Part shown: positions 1-7,680 of the stretch, piece after piece
How positions within the stretch are numbered: the first letter of the stretch is position 1
How the letters are laid out: every line of letters begins with the position of its first letter
Source of the DNA: Agromyces albus
GTDB taxonomy: Bacteria; Actinomycetota; Actinomycetes; Actinomycetales; Microbacteriaceae
Direction: 5' to 3'
DNA: 64,000 bases
NCBI RefSeq assembly: GCF_030815405.1
Contig: NZ_JAUSWX010000001.1
Coordinates: forward strand, 3,906,001 to 3,970,000
Program-made: the position numbers and the translations under genes
The notes under the pieces: generated by a model
What the model saw: only the letters and a program-made list of their open reading frames with translations
What the model was told of the DNA's origin: nothing
Database searches by the model: none

Positions 1-325
1 GCTGCCGGCCGAGCTCGACCCAGACGAAGGTGAGCGAGACGCGCGGGTTCGCCGCGAGCTCGCCCGCCTTCCGGCTCCCGGCGTCGGTGTGGAAGTAGAG
101 CGCCTCGCCGTCGAACTCGCTGAGCAGCACGTTGCGCGAGTCGGGGTAACCCTCGGCGTCGATCGTCGAGAGCGTCATCAGCGGCCGGAGCTCGTCGGTG
201 TTCTCGGGCAGCCACCGGCCGAGGAGAACCAGCGGTTCGGACAGCGTCTCGTCGGGGTTCGGCTGGTCCTCGCCGAACGTCTGCGTGCTCGTGATGGTCA
301 CGGGGTAGTGCCGAGGTGCACTCAT
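1..325 (-). CDS. PNPOx-family flavoprotein (pyridoxamine 5'-phosphate oxidase-like), 3' end cut by window edge
   Basis: The visible N-terminal 108 residues read as the pyridoxamine-phosphate oxidase split-barrel fold. The key stretch is PLMTLSTIDAEGYPDSRNVLL, followed by FHTDAGSRKAGELAANPRVSLTF, where the conserved Ser-Arg-Lys and Asn-Pro lie. The family binds FMN; members oxidise PNP/PMP or act as F420/flavin reductases, and the missing C-terminus prevents choosing. The ATG has a good ribosome site (GGAGAGG, 8 nt upstream). It starts 29 nt after the creatininase gene on the same strand, so it is probably the last visible gene of that operon. Confidence 0.85.
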   Translation of the reverse strand, partial: MSAPRHYPVTITSTQTFGEDQPNPDETLSEPLVLLGRWLPENTDELRPLMTLSTIDAEGYPDSRNVLLSEFDGEALYFHTDAGSRKAGELAANPRVSLTFVWVELGRQ

Positions 326-354
326 GCGCGCGTTCCTCTCCTGTTCCGGATGCA

Positions 355-1188
355 TCAAGCTTGGCGCGTCCCGCTGGGGATGTCGCCGGTCGGCTCGGCG
401 GAGCATCTGCTCATCTGCGGCGCAGGGTCGAACCGCGCGATCTCATCGAGCGAGCGTGCGCTCTCCTCGACGGCGGCCTCGAAGATCGCTGCCCCGTGCG
501 TGGCATCCGCAGCGGTCGGATCGCCGATCACGCCGTCGGGATGGAAGTCGTTGCTCAGCCAGCCCATGATCACGGGCTTCGAGTGGAACCCGATGCGCGG
601 GTAGGCGCCCAAGTGATCGGGCACCCGCCGCTCGGCGCGGTCGAGGTCGACGAGATCGGGGCGCAAGTGCAGCATCAGCGAGGTCTCGCCGTGCCCGCCG
701 TGGATGCCGTACCCGAGCTCGTCGGGGCCCGCCTCGCCGTCGCCCGCCGGCACGGGGAAGCCCATGAGGAACGTCTGCAGGCCGAAGCGCCGACGCAACT
801 CGCGGAGCGCGACCTGCAGCAGAGCGACGTTGCCGCCGTGGCCATTCAGGAAGACGAGTTTCCGAGCGGGCGTCATTGCGACCGACCGGCCGAGATCGAC
901 GAGGGTCGCCATGAGCGTCTCGCCCGAGAGCCACATCGTGCCGGGCGCCCAACTGTGCTCGTCGGACTTCGTGTACGCGAGCGGATGCAGGAGCCACGCG
1001 TCGATGCCGCGCGCAACCGCACGCTCGACAGCGGAGGTCGCGACGGCCTCGGCCATGATGCGGTCGGTCGCCAGCGGAAGGTGGTCGCCGTGGTGCTCGA
1101 TCGCCCCCATCGGCAGCACGAGCACCGAATCCGCAGTGAGGGTGCGGGACACGGCCGGCCCCGAGAGCTCCTCGAGCAGTCGGCTCAT
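355..1188 (-). CDS. Creatininase-family amidohydrolase
   Basis: 277 aa. The pattern is that of the creatininase/MftE/formamide-hydrolase family: LPMGAIEHHGDHLPLATD near the N-terminus carries the Glu-His-His-Gly metal ligands, VFLNGHGGN follows mid-protein, and HGGHGETS comes later. Family members hydrolyse cyclic or N-formyl amides with two metal ions in the cytoplasm. I chose the ATG whose first bases overlap the stop of the upstream FAD oxidase (ATGA), which implies translational coupling; the reading frame continues upstream but only in antisense-like sequence. The actual substrate is unknown. Its neighbours (importer, oxidase, two amidohydrolases) suggest a nitrogenous ring compound rather than creatinine specifically. 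Confidence 0.9.
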   Translation of the reverse strand: MSRLLEELSGPAVSRTLTADSVLVLPMGAIEHHGDHLPLATDRIMAEAVATSAVERAVARGIDAWLLHPLAYTKSDEHSWAPGTMWLSGETLMATLVDLGRSVAMTPARKLVFLNGHGGNVALLQVALRELRRRFGLQTFLMGFPVPAGDGEAGPDELGYGIHGGHGETSLMLHLRPDLVDLDRAERRVPDHLGAYPRIGFHSKPVIMGWLSNDFHPDGVIGDPTAADATHGAAIFEAAVEESARSLDEIARFDPAPQMSRCSAEPTGDIPSGTRQA

Positions 1189-2537
1189 CTGGTGGTTCCG
1201 CTGACCATGAGGGGATTGCTCGCGGCCGTCGTGAGCGCCGGGGCCGGGAGCTTGCCGGGGTTCAGCAGTGCCTGCGGGTCGGTCTCGGCCTTCAGTTCGC
1301 GCGTGCGCTCGATCTCGACGTCGACGTACCACTGGTGGGGATTGTGCGTGTTCACGCCGAGCTCGGCGAGCGTCGCGAACCCGGCAACCACCGCTTCTTC
1401 ACTCTCGTATTCGCCCGCGAGCATGCCGATCGGCCGGCCCTTCTGGGCCTCGATGTGCAGCATTCCGCCGGGATAGACGGCGTGCACCTCGTCGATGCGC
1501 TCGACGAGGGCGTCGCCGCCGACCTCGACATGGAAGTAGGTGCCGGGGTAGGCCTTCTGCAACCACTCGATCGGGTGGTTGTACGAGATCATGCTGAGTC
1601 TCATGACCTCTTGGGCGCCTTCGCGCACGTCTACGACGGTGCCGCCGGCCGATTCGACGAGCGCGGATGCCGCCGCCACCGCCCGTTCATCGAGGATCGC
1701 CCGCAGGCTCGCCCTCCCCTTCGAGATGCCGGCGTTCGACGGCAGGGCGTCGGCGAGCGTGGGCAGGTCGGCCGACACCAGCCGTGGCGTCGGCACGAGG
1801 TCGCCGACCTGACGGATGATCGAGAGCGCTTGCGAGAAGTCGTCGAAGCTCGCGTAGAACGCACGCCACTCCTGCAGCGGCTCGAGCCGCACGGTCGCTC
1901 GCGCGATGATCCCGGCGGTGCCGTAGTTGTGCAGGTACGGTTGCGCGGCCTCGCCCTCGACATGCACGAGCTCGGCGTCGCCGGTCGCATGCACGACGTC
2001 GAGGGCGATCACGAACGGCCCGCCGGCGATGACGCCGTGGGCGATCGAACCCGTGCCGCCGGAGCCGCCCGCGAGGAAGCCGCCGAGTGTGCTCTGCGCC
2101 GTGGACGGGTAGAGCAGCAGTTGCTGGCCCGCCGACCACGCCTGGTTCTCGATCATGGCCAGCACGGCGCCCGCGTCGGCCGTGACGAACCCGTCGCCGA
2201 TCTCGATGACGGTGCGCGCACGGCTCATGTCGAGCACGAGGCCTCCGGACATCGGGATGCCCTGGCCGTAGTTGCCGGTGCCCTTGCCGCGGGGGGTGAT
2301 CGGAACGCCGTGGCGCACCGCGGCGGCGACGACGTGCGCGATCTGCTCGGCCGACGTGGGGTAGGCGACGACATCGGCGAGTCCGAGGGGGAGCTTGGCG
2401 GAGATCACGGGCGAGAGCTTGCAGCCGTCGACGGAGGCGCGCTCACGCGTTGCGAGGTCGAAGCTCACGCCGCGCTCGCCGAGCAGTTCGGTGAGTGTGG
2501 CGACGAGACCGGCGAGGTCGGAAGTGGTCGGGGTCAT
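1185..2537 (-). CDS. FAD-binding oxidoreductase (GlcD/PCMH type)
   Basis: 450 aa. The N-terminal PCMH-type FAD-binding domain is recognisable in VVAYPTSAEQIAHVVAAAV (about residue 57 on), PRGKGTGNYGQ (pyrophosphate loop) and LGGFLAGGSGGTGSI. Glycolate oxidase-like and D-2-hydroxyacid dehydrogenases have this architecture. The C-terminal substrate/cap domain ends with DPQALLNPGKLP, the usual closing motif of this family. It is probably a flavin-dependent dehydrogenase oxidising the imported compound or a hydrolysis product. It sits between the substrate-binding protein gene (87-nt gap with a large hairpin) and the creatininase gene (4-nt overlap). Confidence 0.88.
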   Translation of the reverse strand: MTPTTSDLAGLVATLTELLGERGVSFDLATRERASVDGCKLSPVISAKLPLGLADVVAYPTSAEQIAHVVAAAVRHGVPITPRGKGTGNYGQGIPMSGGLVLDMSRARTVIEIGDGFVTADAGAVLAMIENQAWSAGQQLLLYPSTAQSTLGGFLAGGSGGTGSIAHGVIAGGPFVIALDVVHATGDAELVHVEGEAAQPYLHNYGTAGIIARATVRLEPLQEWRAFYASFDDFSQALSIIRQVGDLVPTPRLVSADLPTLADALPSNAGISKGRASLRAILDERAVAAASALVESAGGTVVDVREGAQEVMRLSMISYNHPIEWLQKAYPGTYFHVEVGGDALVERIDEVHAVYPGGMLHIEAQKGRPIGMLAGEYESEEAVVAGFATLAELGVNTHNPHQWYVDVEIERTRELKAETDPQALLNPGKLPAPALTTAASNPLMVSGTTR

Positions 2538-2569
2538 TCGGAATCCTTCGGGGTGCGAGAACGGGGTGC

Positions 2570-2615
2570 GGATGCCGCGCGCTGCAGCTCGATCGGAGCT
2601 CGGCGCGCGGCATCC
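2570..2615 (-). promoter_or_regulatory. Large intra-operon hairpin between binding-protein gene and FAD oxidase gene
   Basis: Perfect 13-bp arms GGATGCCGCGCGC (2570-2582) and GCGCGCGGCATCC (2603-2615) enclose an inner stem AGCTC/GAGCT (2586-2590, 2596-2600). It lies in the gap just after the binding-protein stop codon. There is no U-tract, so it looks like an mRNA-stabilising or partially terminating structure that would raise binding-protein expression over the downstream enzymes. That role is inferred. Confidence 0.6.
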
Positions 2616-2624
2616 GGTCGCCGG

Positions 2625-3788
2625 CTAGAAGCCGATCGACTCGTCGATGAACTCGTTGGTGTAGAGGTCTTCGGCGGTCAGGTCTTCGGGGACCTCGAAG
2701 CCCTGCTCGACGTAGATCGGCGTGACGATGTCGAAGAGCTCCTGCACACGCTCGGGGTCGAGGTTGCCCAGGATGTCGTCGGGGCCGTTGCCGACGAGCT
2801 CGCTCTTCATGGTCTCGACCGAGAAGTCGGCGACCTCCTGCGAGTAGAGCCATCCGGTGTCGTACGCGTCGATGAGCTCGAGGATGAGCTCGTTCGTCGC
2901 GTCGGGGCTCGCGAAGAAGTCGATCTCGGCCTGCTGCAGCACCGGCACGAGCTCGGTCAGGCAGTCGGCGTACTCGGTCACGGCCTCGGGCTTGAGCGAG
3001 AGCACGGCGGCGTACTTCGGGTAGCCGGCGTCGTTGATGAGCTCGTACTCGACGGGCTTGCCCCACTCCGTGATCTCGTTCTTGTAGATGTACGGCTCGG
3101 CCGAGGCGAAGCCCTGCTGGGCGACGGTGCCGCCCTCGGAGACGAAGACGGCGGGGCTGCCGTCGTAGGTCGCGTCCACCTGGTCTGCCTGCAGGATGCC
3201 GGCGCCGACGAAGTAGTCGACGTACGTGCCACCGGGGAAGACGCGGATCGTCGTGCCCTCGGTGCCGAGGTCGGCGATGCTCGTCACGTCGGGGAGGGTC
3301 TCTGGGTCCCACATGATCATCTGCGGGTCCTTTTCGAGGGGTGCGAACACGCCCACGGTCGGCAGGTCGCTCGCATGCGCGATGGACTCGTCGGTGCCGA
3401 CGTAGGCCATGAAGATGGAGTCGTCGTCGTACATCTGCGCGTTCGGCTGGGTGAACCCGGTTGCGGGGCCTCCGGCCAGGATCGTGACGTCGACGCCCGT
3501 GTACTCGCCGCCGGCCATGAGCGGCCCCGTGACCGACTTGATCGAGTCGTCGATCGTGTAGCCGTCGCCGACGAGCTCGTACAGATGGCCGTGCTCCGCC
3601 TCGGGGTTCCAGTCGGTCTGGATCTTGATGTCGGCGGGGCAGCCGGCGGCCGCGAGGTCGACGGAGCCGATCTCCAGGTCGGGTGCGTCCGCGGTGTCGC
3701 CGCTCGCGGAGCTGCTGCAGGCCGCGAGGGCGAGGCTGCCGGCCATGAAGCCGGCGACCGCGGCCGCGCGCTTGGTTGTGGTGCGCAT
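2625..3788 (-). CDS. ABC transporter substrate-binding lipoprotein (NitT/TauT type)
   Basis: 387 aa. A lipoprotein signal peptide begins MRTTTKRAAAVAGFMAG and ends in lipobox LAAC (Cys about residue 24), followed by a Ser-rich linker. The mature part has the NMT1/SsuA-like layout with IQTDWNPEAEHG near its start, a form seen in binding proteins for thiamine precursors, taurine, nitrate and related solutes; the ligand cannot be told from sequence. The ATG is preceded by AGAGGAGATCCC, a strong ribosome site. It would be anchored outside the membrane and deliver substrate to the permease encoded 77 nt upstream. Confidence 0.9.
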   Translation of the reverse strand: MRTTTKRAAAVAGFMAGSLALAACSSSASGDTADAPDLEIGSVDLAAAGCPADIKIQTDWNPEAEHGHLYELVGDGYTIDDSIKSVTGPLMAGGEYTGVDVTILAGGPATGFTQPNAQMYDDDSIFMAYVGTDESIAHASDLPTVGVFAPLEKDPQMIMWDPETLPDVTSIADLGTEGTTIRVFPGGTYVDYFVGAGILQADQVDATYDGSPAVFVSEGGTVAQQGFASAEPYIYKNEITEWGKPVEYELINDAGYPKYAAVLSLKPEAVTEYADCLTELVPVLQQAEIDFFASPDATNELILELIDAYDTGWLYSQEVADFSVETMKSELVGNGPDDILGNLDPERVQELFDIVTPIYVEQGFEVPEDLTAEDLYTNEFIDESIGF

Positions 3789-3865
3789 GGGATCTCCTCT
3801 GTGGTGGGGGTGCTGTGGCGGATGCCGGTGGTGCGGGGGTGATGTCGTGGGATACCGCTGGGGGG

Positions 3866-4795
3866 TCAGGCGAAGTCGTACCACTTGCCGACGACCCGCT
3901 TGCCGAGCCAGCCGAAGAACCAGAAGACGACGACGCCGAAGAGCGAGGCAAGGATGATCGCCGCGAAAAGGGGCTCGGCGTTCAGGCGCGCCTGGTACTT
4001 CGAGATGAGCGCGCCGATGCCCGGCGTGCCGCGCTGGAAGAAGAAGTCGCCGACGATCGCGCCGACCACCGCGAGGCCGGCGGAGATGCGCATGCCGGCG
4101 AAGATCGCCGGAAGCGCGGCGGGGAACTGCAGCTTCTTCAGCACGATCCACCGGCTCGCCCGCTGCAGTGTGAAGAGCTCGCGCTGGGCGGCGTCGACCG
4201 ATTGCAGGCCGAAGAGCGTGTTCGAGACCATCGGGAAGAGCGCGATGAGGATCGCCACGATGACGCGCGCCGCGAAGTCGAAGCCGAACCAGAAGCCGAT
4301 GAGCGGCACGAGGGCGAGGATCGGGATCGTCTGCAGGATGACGGCGTAGGGGTAGAGCGAGCGCTCGATCCACTTCGCCTGGTTCATCGCGACGGCCCAG
4401 ACGATGCCGAGCAGGATCGCGATGAAGAGCCCGCTGAGTGCGACGACTGCCGTGTTCCAGAGCGCTTCGTACATGTCGGGCGCGACCTTCGGGTTGAAGT
4501 AGACCGCGAAGACCTCGTGCGGCGGCGGCAGCAGGTAGGACTTCGAGGGCTCGAGGATCACCGATCCGACGAAGTACCAGAGGCCCACGATGAGGATGGC
4601 GACGGCGACCGGCGGTCCCCAGTTGGCGATGCCGCCACGCGAGCCGCGACGCTTCAGCGGCGCCGCGGCGACCGTGTTCGGCGCGATCTCCTGCTCGGCC
4701 TCGTGATGCCCGAGCGCCTGCCCCTCGGCGCCCGTGAGGTCTCGGGTCGCCTCGGCCGTGTCGATACCGTCATTGACGACGCGCTCGGTGCTCAT
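3866..4795 (-). CDS. ABC transporter permease (SsuC/TauC-like)
   Basis: 309 aa with about six hydrophobic segments from residue 60 on, after a polar N-terminal extension of some 50 residues. The binding-protein-dependent permease loop is visible late in the protein (DAAQRELFTLQRASRWIVLKKLQFPAALPAIFAGM, containing the EAA-like contact with the ATPase). The start ATG overlaps the ATPase stop (ATGA), so translation is coupled. Together with the adjacent ATPase and lipoprotein it makes a complete importer of the nitrate/sulfonate/taurine class. Confidence 0.92.
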   Translation of the reverse strand: MSTERVVNDGIDTAEATRDLTGAEGQALGHHEAEQEIAPNTVAAAPLKRRGSRGGIANWGPPVAVAILIVGLWYFVGSVILEPSKSYLLPPPHEVFAVYFNPKVAPDMYEALWNTAVVALSGLFIAILLGIVWAVAMNQAKWIERSLYPYAVILQTIPILALVPLIGFWFGFDFAARVIVAILIALFPMVSNTLFGLQSVDAAQRELFTLQRASRWIVLKKLQFPAALPAIFAGMRISAGLAVVGAIVGDFFFQRGTPGIGALISKYQARLNAEPLFAAIILASLFGVVVFWFFGWLGKRVVGKWYDFA

Positions 4796-5559
4796 GCGCC
4801 GTGCCCCTCTCGGAGTGCATGCGAGACCTCGCCGACAAGGGCGGCGAACTCGCCGGTATAGCGGATGTCGGGGTCACGCGGCATCGGGAACGGCACGTCG
4901 AACGTGTCGACGATGCGTCCGGGGCGGCCCGACATGACCATGACCTTCGTGGAGAGGTACACGGCCTCGGAGACCGAGTGCGTGATGAACAGGCCCGCGA
5001 ACTGCTGCTCGACGAACAGCTTCAGGAGTTCGTCGTTCAGGTACTCGCGAGTGATCTCGTCGAGCGCCCCGAACGGCTCGTCGAAGAGGAAGAGCTCGGG
5101 GTCGAGGGTGAGCGAGCGCGCGAGCGAGGTGCGCATGCGCATGCCGCCGGAGAGCTGGCGCGGGAGGTGCTTCTCGAAGCCCGTGAGGCCTACGAGATCG
5201 ATGGCCTTCTGCGCCTTCTCGCGGCGCACGGCTTGCGTGTCCCACTGCAGTTCGGCGAGCAGCTCGACGTTCGCCCGCACGTTCCGCCACGGCAGCAGCG
5301 TGGCATCCTGGAAGACGTAGCCGACGCGCTTCGTGTTGACGATCGAAGTGCCCTCCGATGAGGACTCGAGCCCGGATGCGATGCGCAGCAGGGTGCTCTT
5401 GCCGCAGCCCGAGGGGCCGACGACGGTGACGAATTCGCCGCGCTCGACGGTGAGGTCGACACCCGAGAGCGCGATCGTTCCGTTCGGGTACGTCAGCTGC
5501 ACGTTCTGGAAGTCGAGCAGTGTCGACGCCGTCGCGGGTGCGCTGTCGGTCATGGCCAT
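4792..5559 (-). CDS. ABC transporter ATP-binding protein (SsuB/TauB-like)
   Basis: 255 aa. Walker A GPSGCGKS lies at residues 48-55, a Q-loop in GYVFQDATLLPW, the signature LSGGM, Walker B LFLFDEPFGALD and the H-loop in FITHSVSEA. This pattern is typical of ATPases energising NitT/TauT importers. I chose the ATG at 5559 because GGTGAG sits 6 nt upstream; a second in-frame ATG lies two codons later. The gene begins 7 nt after the amidohydrolase stop and overlaps the permease gene by 4 nt. Confidence 0.93.
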   Translation of the reverse strand: MAMTDSAPATASTLLDFQNVQLTYPNGTIALSGVDLTVERGEFVTVVGPSGCGKSTLLRIASGLESSSEGTSIVNTKRVGYVFQDATLLPWRNVRANVELLAELQWDTQAVRREKAQKAIDLVGLTGFEKHLPRQLSGGMRMRTSLARSLTLDPELFLFDEPFGALDEITREYLNDELLKLFVEQQFAGLFITHSVSEAVYLSTKVMVMSGRPGRIVDTFDVPFPMPRDPDIRYTGEFAALVGEVSHALREGHGA

Positions 5560-5566
5560 GCGCCAC

Positions 5567-6820
5567 TCACCCCTTTCCGATGAGGAGTCCGGCCGACTGG
5601 GGTGCCGGCTCGGCGATCTGGTGGACGACGGTGCTGCGGGCCACGAGGCGGCCCGCGTGGATGACGATGCGCTCAGCGGATGCCTCGGCGATGACTTCGC
5701 CGAGGCTCGCCCCGCGCACCGCAACGAACTCGGCTGCCGCGCCCGGCACGGCGCCGGCCGGAGGTATGCGCATCACGGCGCGCGCGCCGTTCGAGACGAG
5801 GTGCCAGGAGTCCTCGAGGTCGAGGTGCCCGGCGAGGACCAGGAGGGCCGCGGTCTCGAGCGCATCACTGCGGCCGAGCGGGTTGAAGGGGTCGCGCACA
5901 TTGTCGGCTCCTGCACCGACGATGGCGCCCGCGTCGATGAGCGAGCGAAGTGCCGTGAGCCCGCGCGGCGTCGAGACCGGATGCCGCCGGCCCTGCAGGT
6001 AGAGGTTCGTGATCGGCAGGCTCACGACGCCGATACCGGCATCGATGAGCTCGGCGACCACTACGGCGAGCTCCTCTGCGGGCAACGTGCCGAGCCGCAC
6101 GCTGTGACCCGCGGTGCGCACGAGGTGCTCGGGCCACTTGCGCACGATTCGCGCGAACTCGCGCATCGTCATAGGTCCGTTGAGCGACTCGTCGGTGTGG
6201 AGGTCGACGCCGATGCCGCGGCGGTCGGCGATCGCGAGGAGTCGCCGCACCTCTGCGTGCGGGTCGGCAGCGAGGTGAGGTGCGCCGCCCGCGAGATCGA
6301 GGCCGCGGTCGAGCGCCCCCTCGATGGTCTCGTCGTCCATGCCGACCGGGGGGAGTGCGACGAGCTCGAGGTCGATGAGGCCGGCGAGGTCGTCGCGGAG
6401 CCGAACGAGGGCGTCGACGCCGCGATACGGGCGGTCGCCCGGGAGGATGTTCACGTGGCTGCGGATCGCGGTGGTGCCCGCGCGCAGTAGCTTCAGGGCG
6501 GCAGCCCGCGCCCGGTTGTAGATGTCCTCCTCGGAGAGATGCTCCTGGAACGCGTGGAAGCTCTCGATCGCACGCTCGAGGTCGCCGAAGGGCGGGTTGA
6601 TCATGTCCCACGTGAGCGCCTTGTCGAGGTGCGCGTGCGGTTCGGCGGCAGCCGGCAGCAGCACGTAGCCGGTGAGGTCGACGGTGCTCGCGGCATCCGT
6701 CACGACCGCCGTGCCAGCAGGGAGCACGTCGGTCACGGTGTCGCCGGCGATGGCGACGTCAGCGACACGGCCGTCGATCAGCGTGGCCTGGCGGAGTAAT
6801 GAGACGGGCTCGGGACGCAC
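5567..6820 (-). CDS. Amidohydrolase, cytosine deaminase-like
   Basis: 417 aa. Metal-dependent amidohydrolase superfamily: PHAHLDKALTWD (HxH-type metal ligands near residue 60), RSHVNI, VDLHTDES (His ligand with Asp), TAGHSVRLG and GADNVRDPFNPLG (catalytic Asp). The PxAHLDK and HTDES forms match the cytosine/isoguanine deaminase branch, so deamination of a ring amine is likely. The GTG at 6820 is the start because AGGAGG lies 7 nt upstream; the frame extends further but without a ribosome site. It is the first gene of the minus-strand operon and lies downstream of the paired operators at 6881-6908. Confidence 0.88.
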   Translation of the reverse strand: MRPEPVSLLRQATLIDGRVADVAIAGDTVTDVLPAGTAVVTDAASTVDLTGYVLLPAAAEPHAHLDKALTWDMINPPFGDLERAIESFHAFQEHLSEEDIYNRARAAALKLLRAGTTAIRSHVNILPGDRPYRGVDALVRLRDDLAGLIDLELVALPPVGMDDETIEGALDRGLDLAGGAPHLAADPHAEVRRLLAIADRRGIGVDLHTDESLNGPMTMREFARIVRKWPEHLVRTAGHSVRLGTLPAEELAVVVAELIDAGIGVVSLPITNLYLQGRRHPVSTPRGLTALRSLIDAGAIVGAGADNVRDPFNPLGRSDALETAALLVLAGHLDLEDSWHLVSNGARAVMRIPPAGAVPGAAAEFVAVRGASLGEVIAEASAERIVIHAGRLVARSTVVHQIAEPAPQSAGLLIGKG

Positions 6821-6880
6821 GTGTTCGCCTCCTGACAAGGGTCGTGGGTGTGGATGCTGCACGGCGTCGGGCGGCGGATG

Positions 6881-6908
6881 TTGATACTCTCAATGTTGAT
6901 GTTCTCAA
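6881..6908. promoter_or_regulatory. Paired TTGA-N5-TCAA operators in the divergent promoter region
   Basis: Two copies of the same dyad, TTGATACTCTCAA (6881-6893) and TTGATGTTCTCAA (6896-6908), lie 15 bp apart between the amidohydrolase operon and the XRE-cupin gene. On the minus strand TTGAGA (6903-6908) and TATCAA (6881-6886) are spaced 16 bp and could form the -35/-10 of the operon promoter, placing the operators directly over it. The bound protein is probably the neighbouring XRE-cupin regulator (inference). Confidence 0.6.
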
Positions 6909-7017
6909 CAGACTCGAGCGTACGGACGCGTGGTTTCGCCTGCGTAACCCGAATGTTTCGGTTCCAAGACGCCGCGGCGCTCAGCGCCGAAAGTGCTGGC
7001 GCAGGGAGGGAGATGAG

Positions 7018-7680
7018 ATGCCGAGGGTGAAACACGGCGCGCACAACGAGGGCGTCGCCATCGACCGGCAGGTCGAACTCGTGGGTGCCCGCATCCGCAG
7101 CCTGCGCGGGGCGCGGTCCCTCACGCTCGTGCAGGTTGCCGAGCTCTCGGGCCTCTCCCACTCGTTCCTCAGTCAGGTCGAGAACGGCAGGGCGCGACCG
7201 AGCTTCGCTTCCCTCGAACGCATCGCCCGCGCACTCGGCACCACGCAGCTGGAGCTCTTCGCGGCGCTCGCGCAATCCGCGCCCGCCGCGATGCCGACGT
7301 CGGGTGCCGTCGTCATCGACGAGGGGGTCGGTGTCTCCGGCCCGTTCGCAGAGGGCTCGGCCCGGGTGCTCGTGACCGGCGCATCCGCTTTCACGCCCAT
7401 GGAGTTCATCGCACGCAATCGCGACTTCGGCGAGTACTTCGTGCACGACGAGGAGGAGTTCTGCTACGTGGTCGACGGCTTGGTCGAAGGTGACTTCGGC
7501 GGCACCGAGACCCGCGTCCTGCACACCGGCCAGGCGTTCTACTACCGCGGAGGCACCCCTCACCGCTGGCGCTCACCCGATGGCGGCGTGTACCGGGTGC
7601 TCGTGGTGAAGCAGCGGATCCAACCGGATGCCGGCACCTCGCCCGGCCCGACGCCGGGCACGGAGCGCACCGGCTCATGA
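7018..7680 (+). CDS. XRE-family transcriptional regulator with cupin sensor domain
   Basis: 220 aa. The N-terminal helix-turn-helix reads GARIRSLRGARSLTLVQVAELSGLSHSFLSQVENGRARPSFASLERIARALG (about residues 22-75). The C-terminal cupin contains EYFVHDEEEFCYVVDGLVEG and FYYRGGTPHRW, with the His/Glu metal-type positions. Regulators of this plan sense a small molecule in the cupin barrel and usually control an adjacent catabolic or salvage operon. The ATG at 7018 has GGGAGG 7-8 nt upstream. The gene overlaps the reductase by ATGA and is divergent from the importer/amidohydrolase operon, which it most likely regulates. Confidence 0.9.
   Translation: MPRVKHGAHNEGVAIDRQVELVGARIRSLRGARSLTLVQVAELSGLSHSFLSQVENGRARPSFASLERIARALGTTQLELFAALAQSAPAAMPTSGAVVIDEGVGVSGPFAEGSARVLVTGASAFTPMEFIARNRDFGEYFVHDEEEFCYVVDGLVEGDFGGTETRVLHTGQAFYYRGGTPHRWRSPDGGVYRVLVVKQRIQPDAGTSPGPTPGTERTGS

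Noticed and set aside
1335..3842. Very long plus-strand open frame (835 codons)
   Set aside because: It is antisense to the FAD oxidase and binding-protein genes. Its translation is Arg/Asp/Val-rich low-complexity typical of the complementary frame of GC-rich genes, with no domain.
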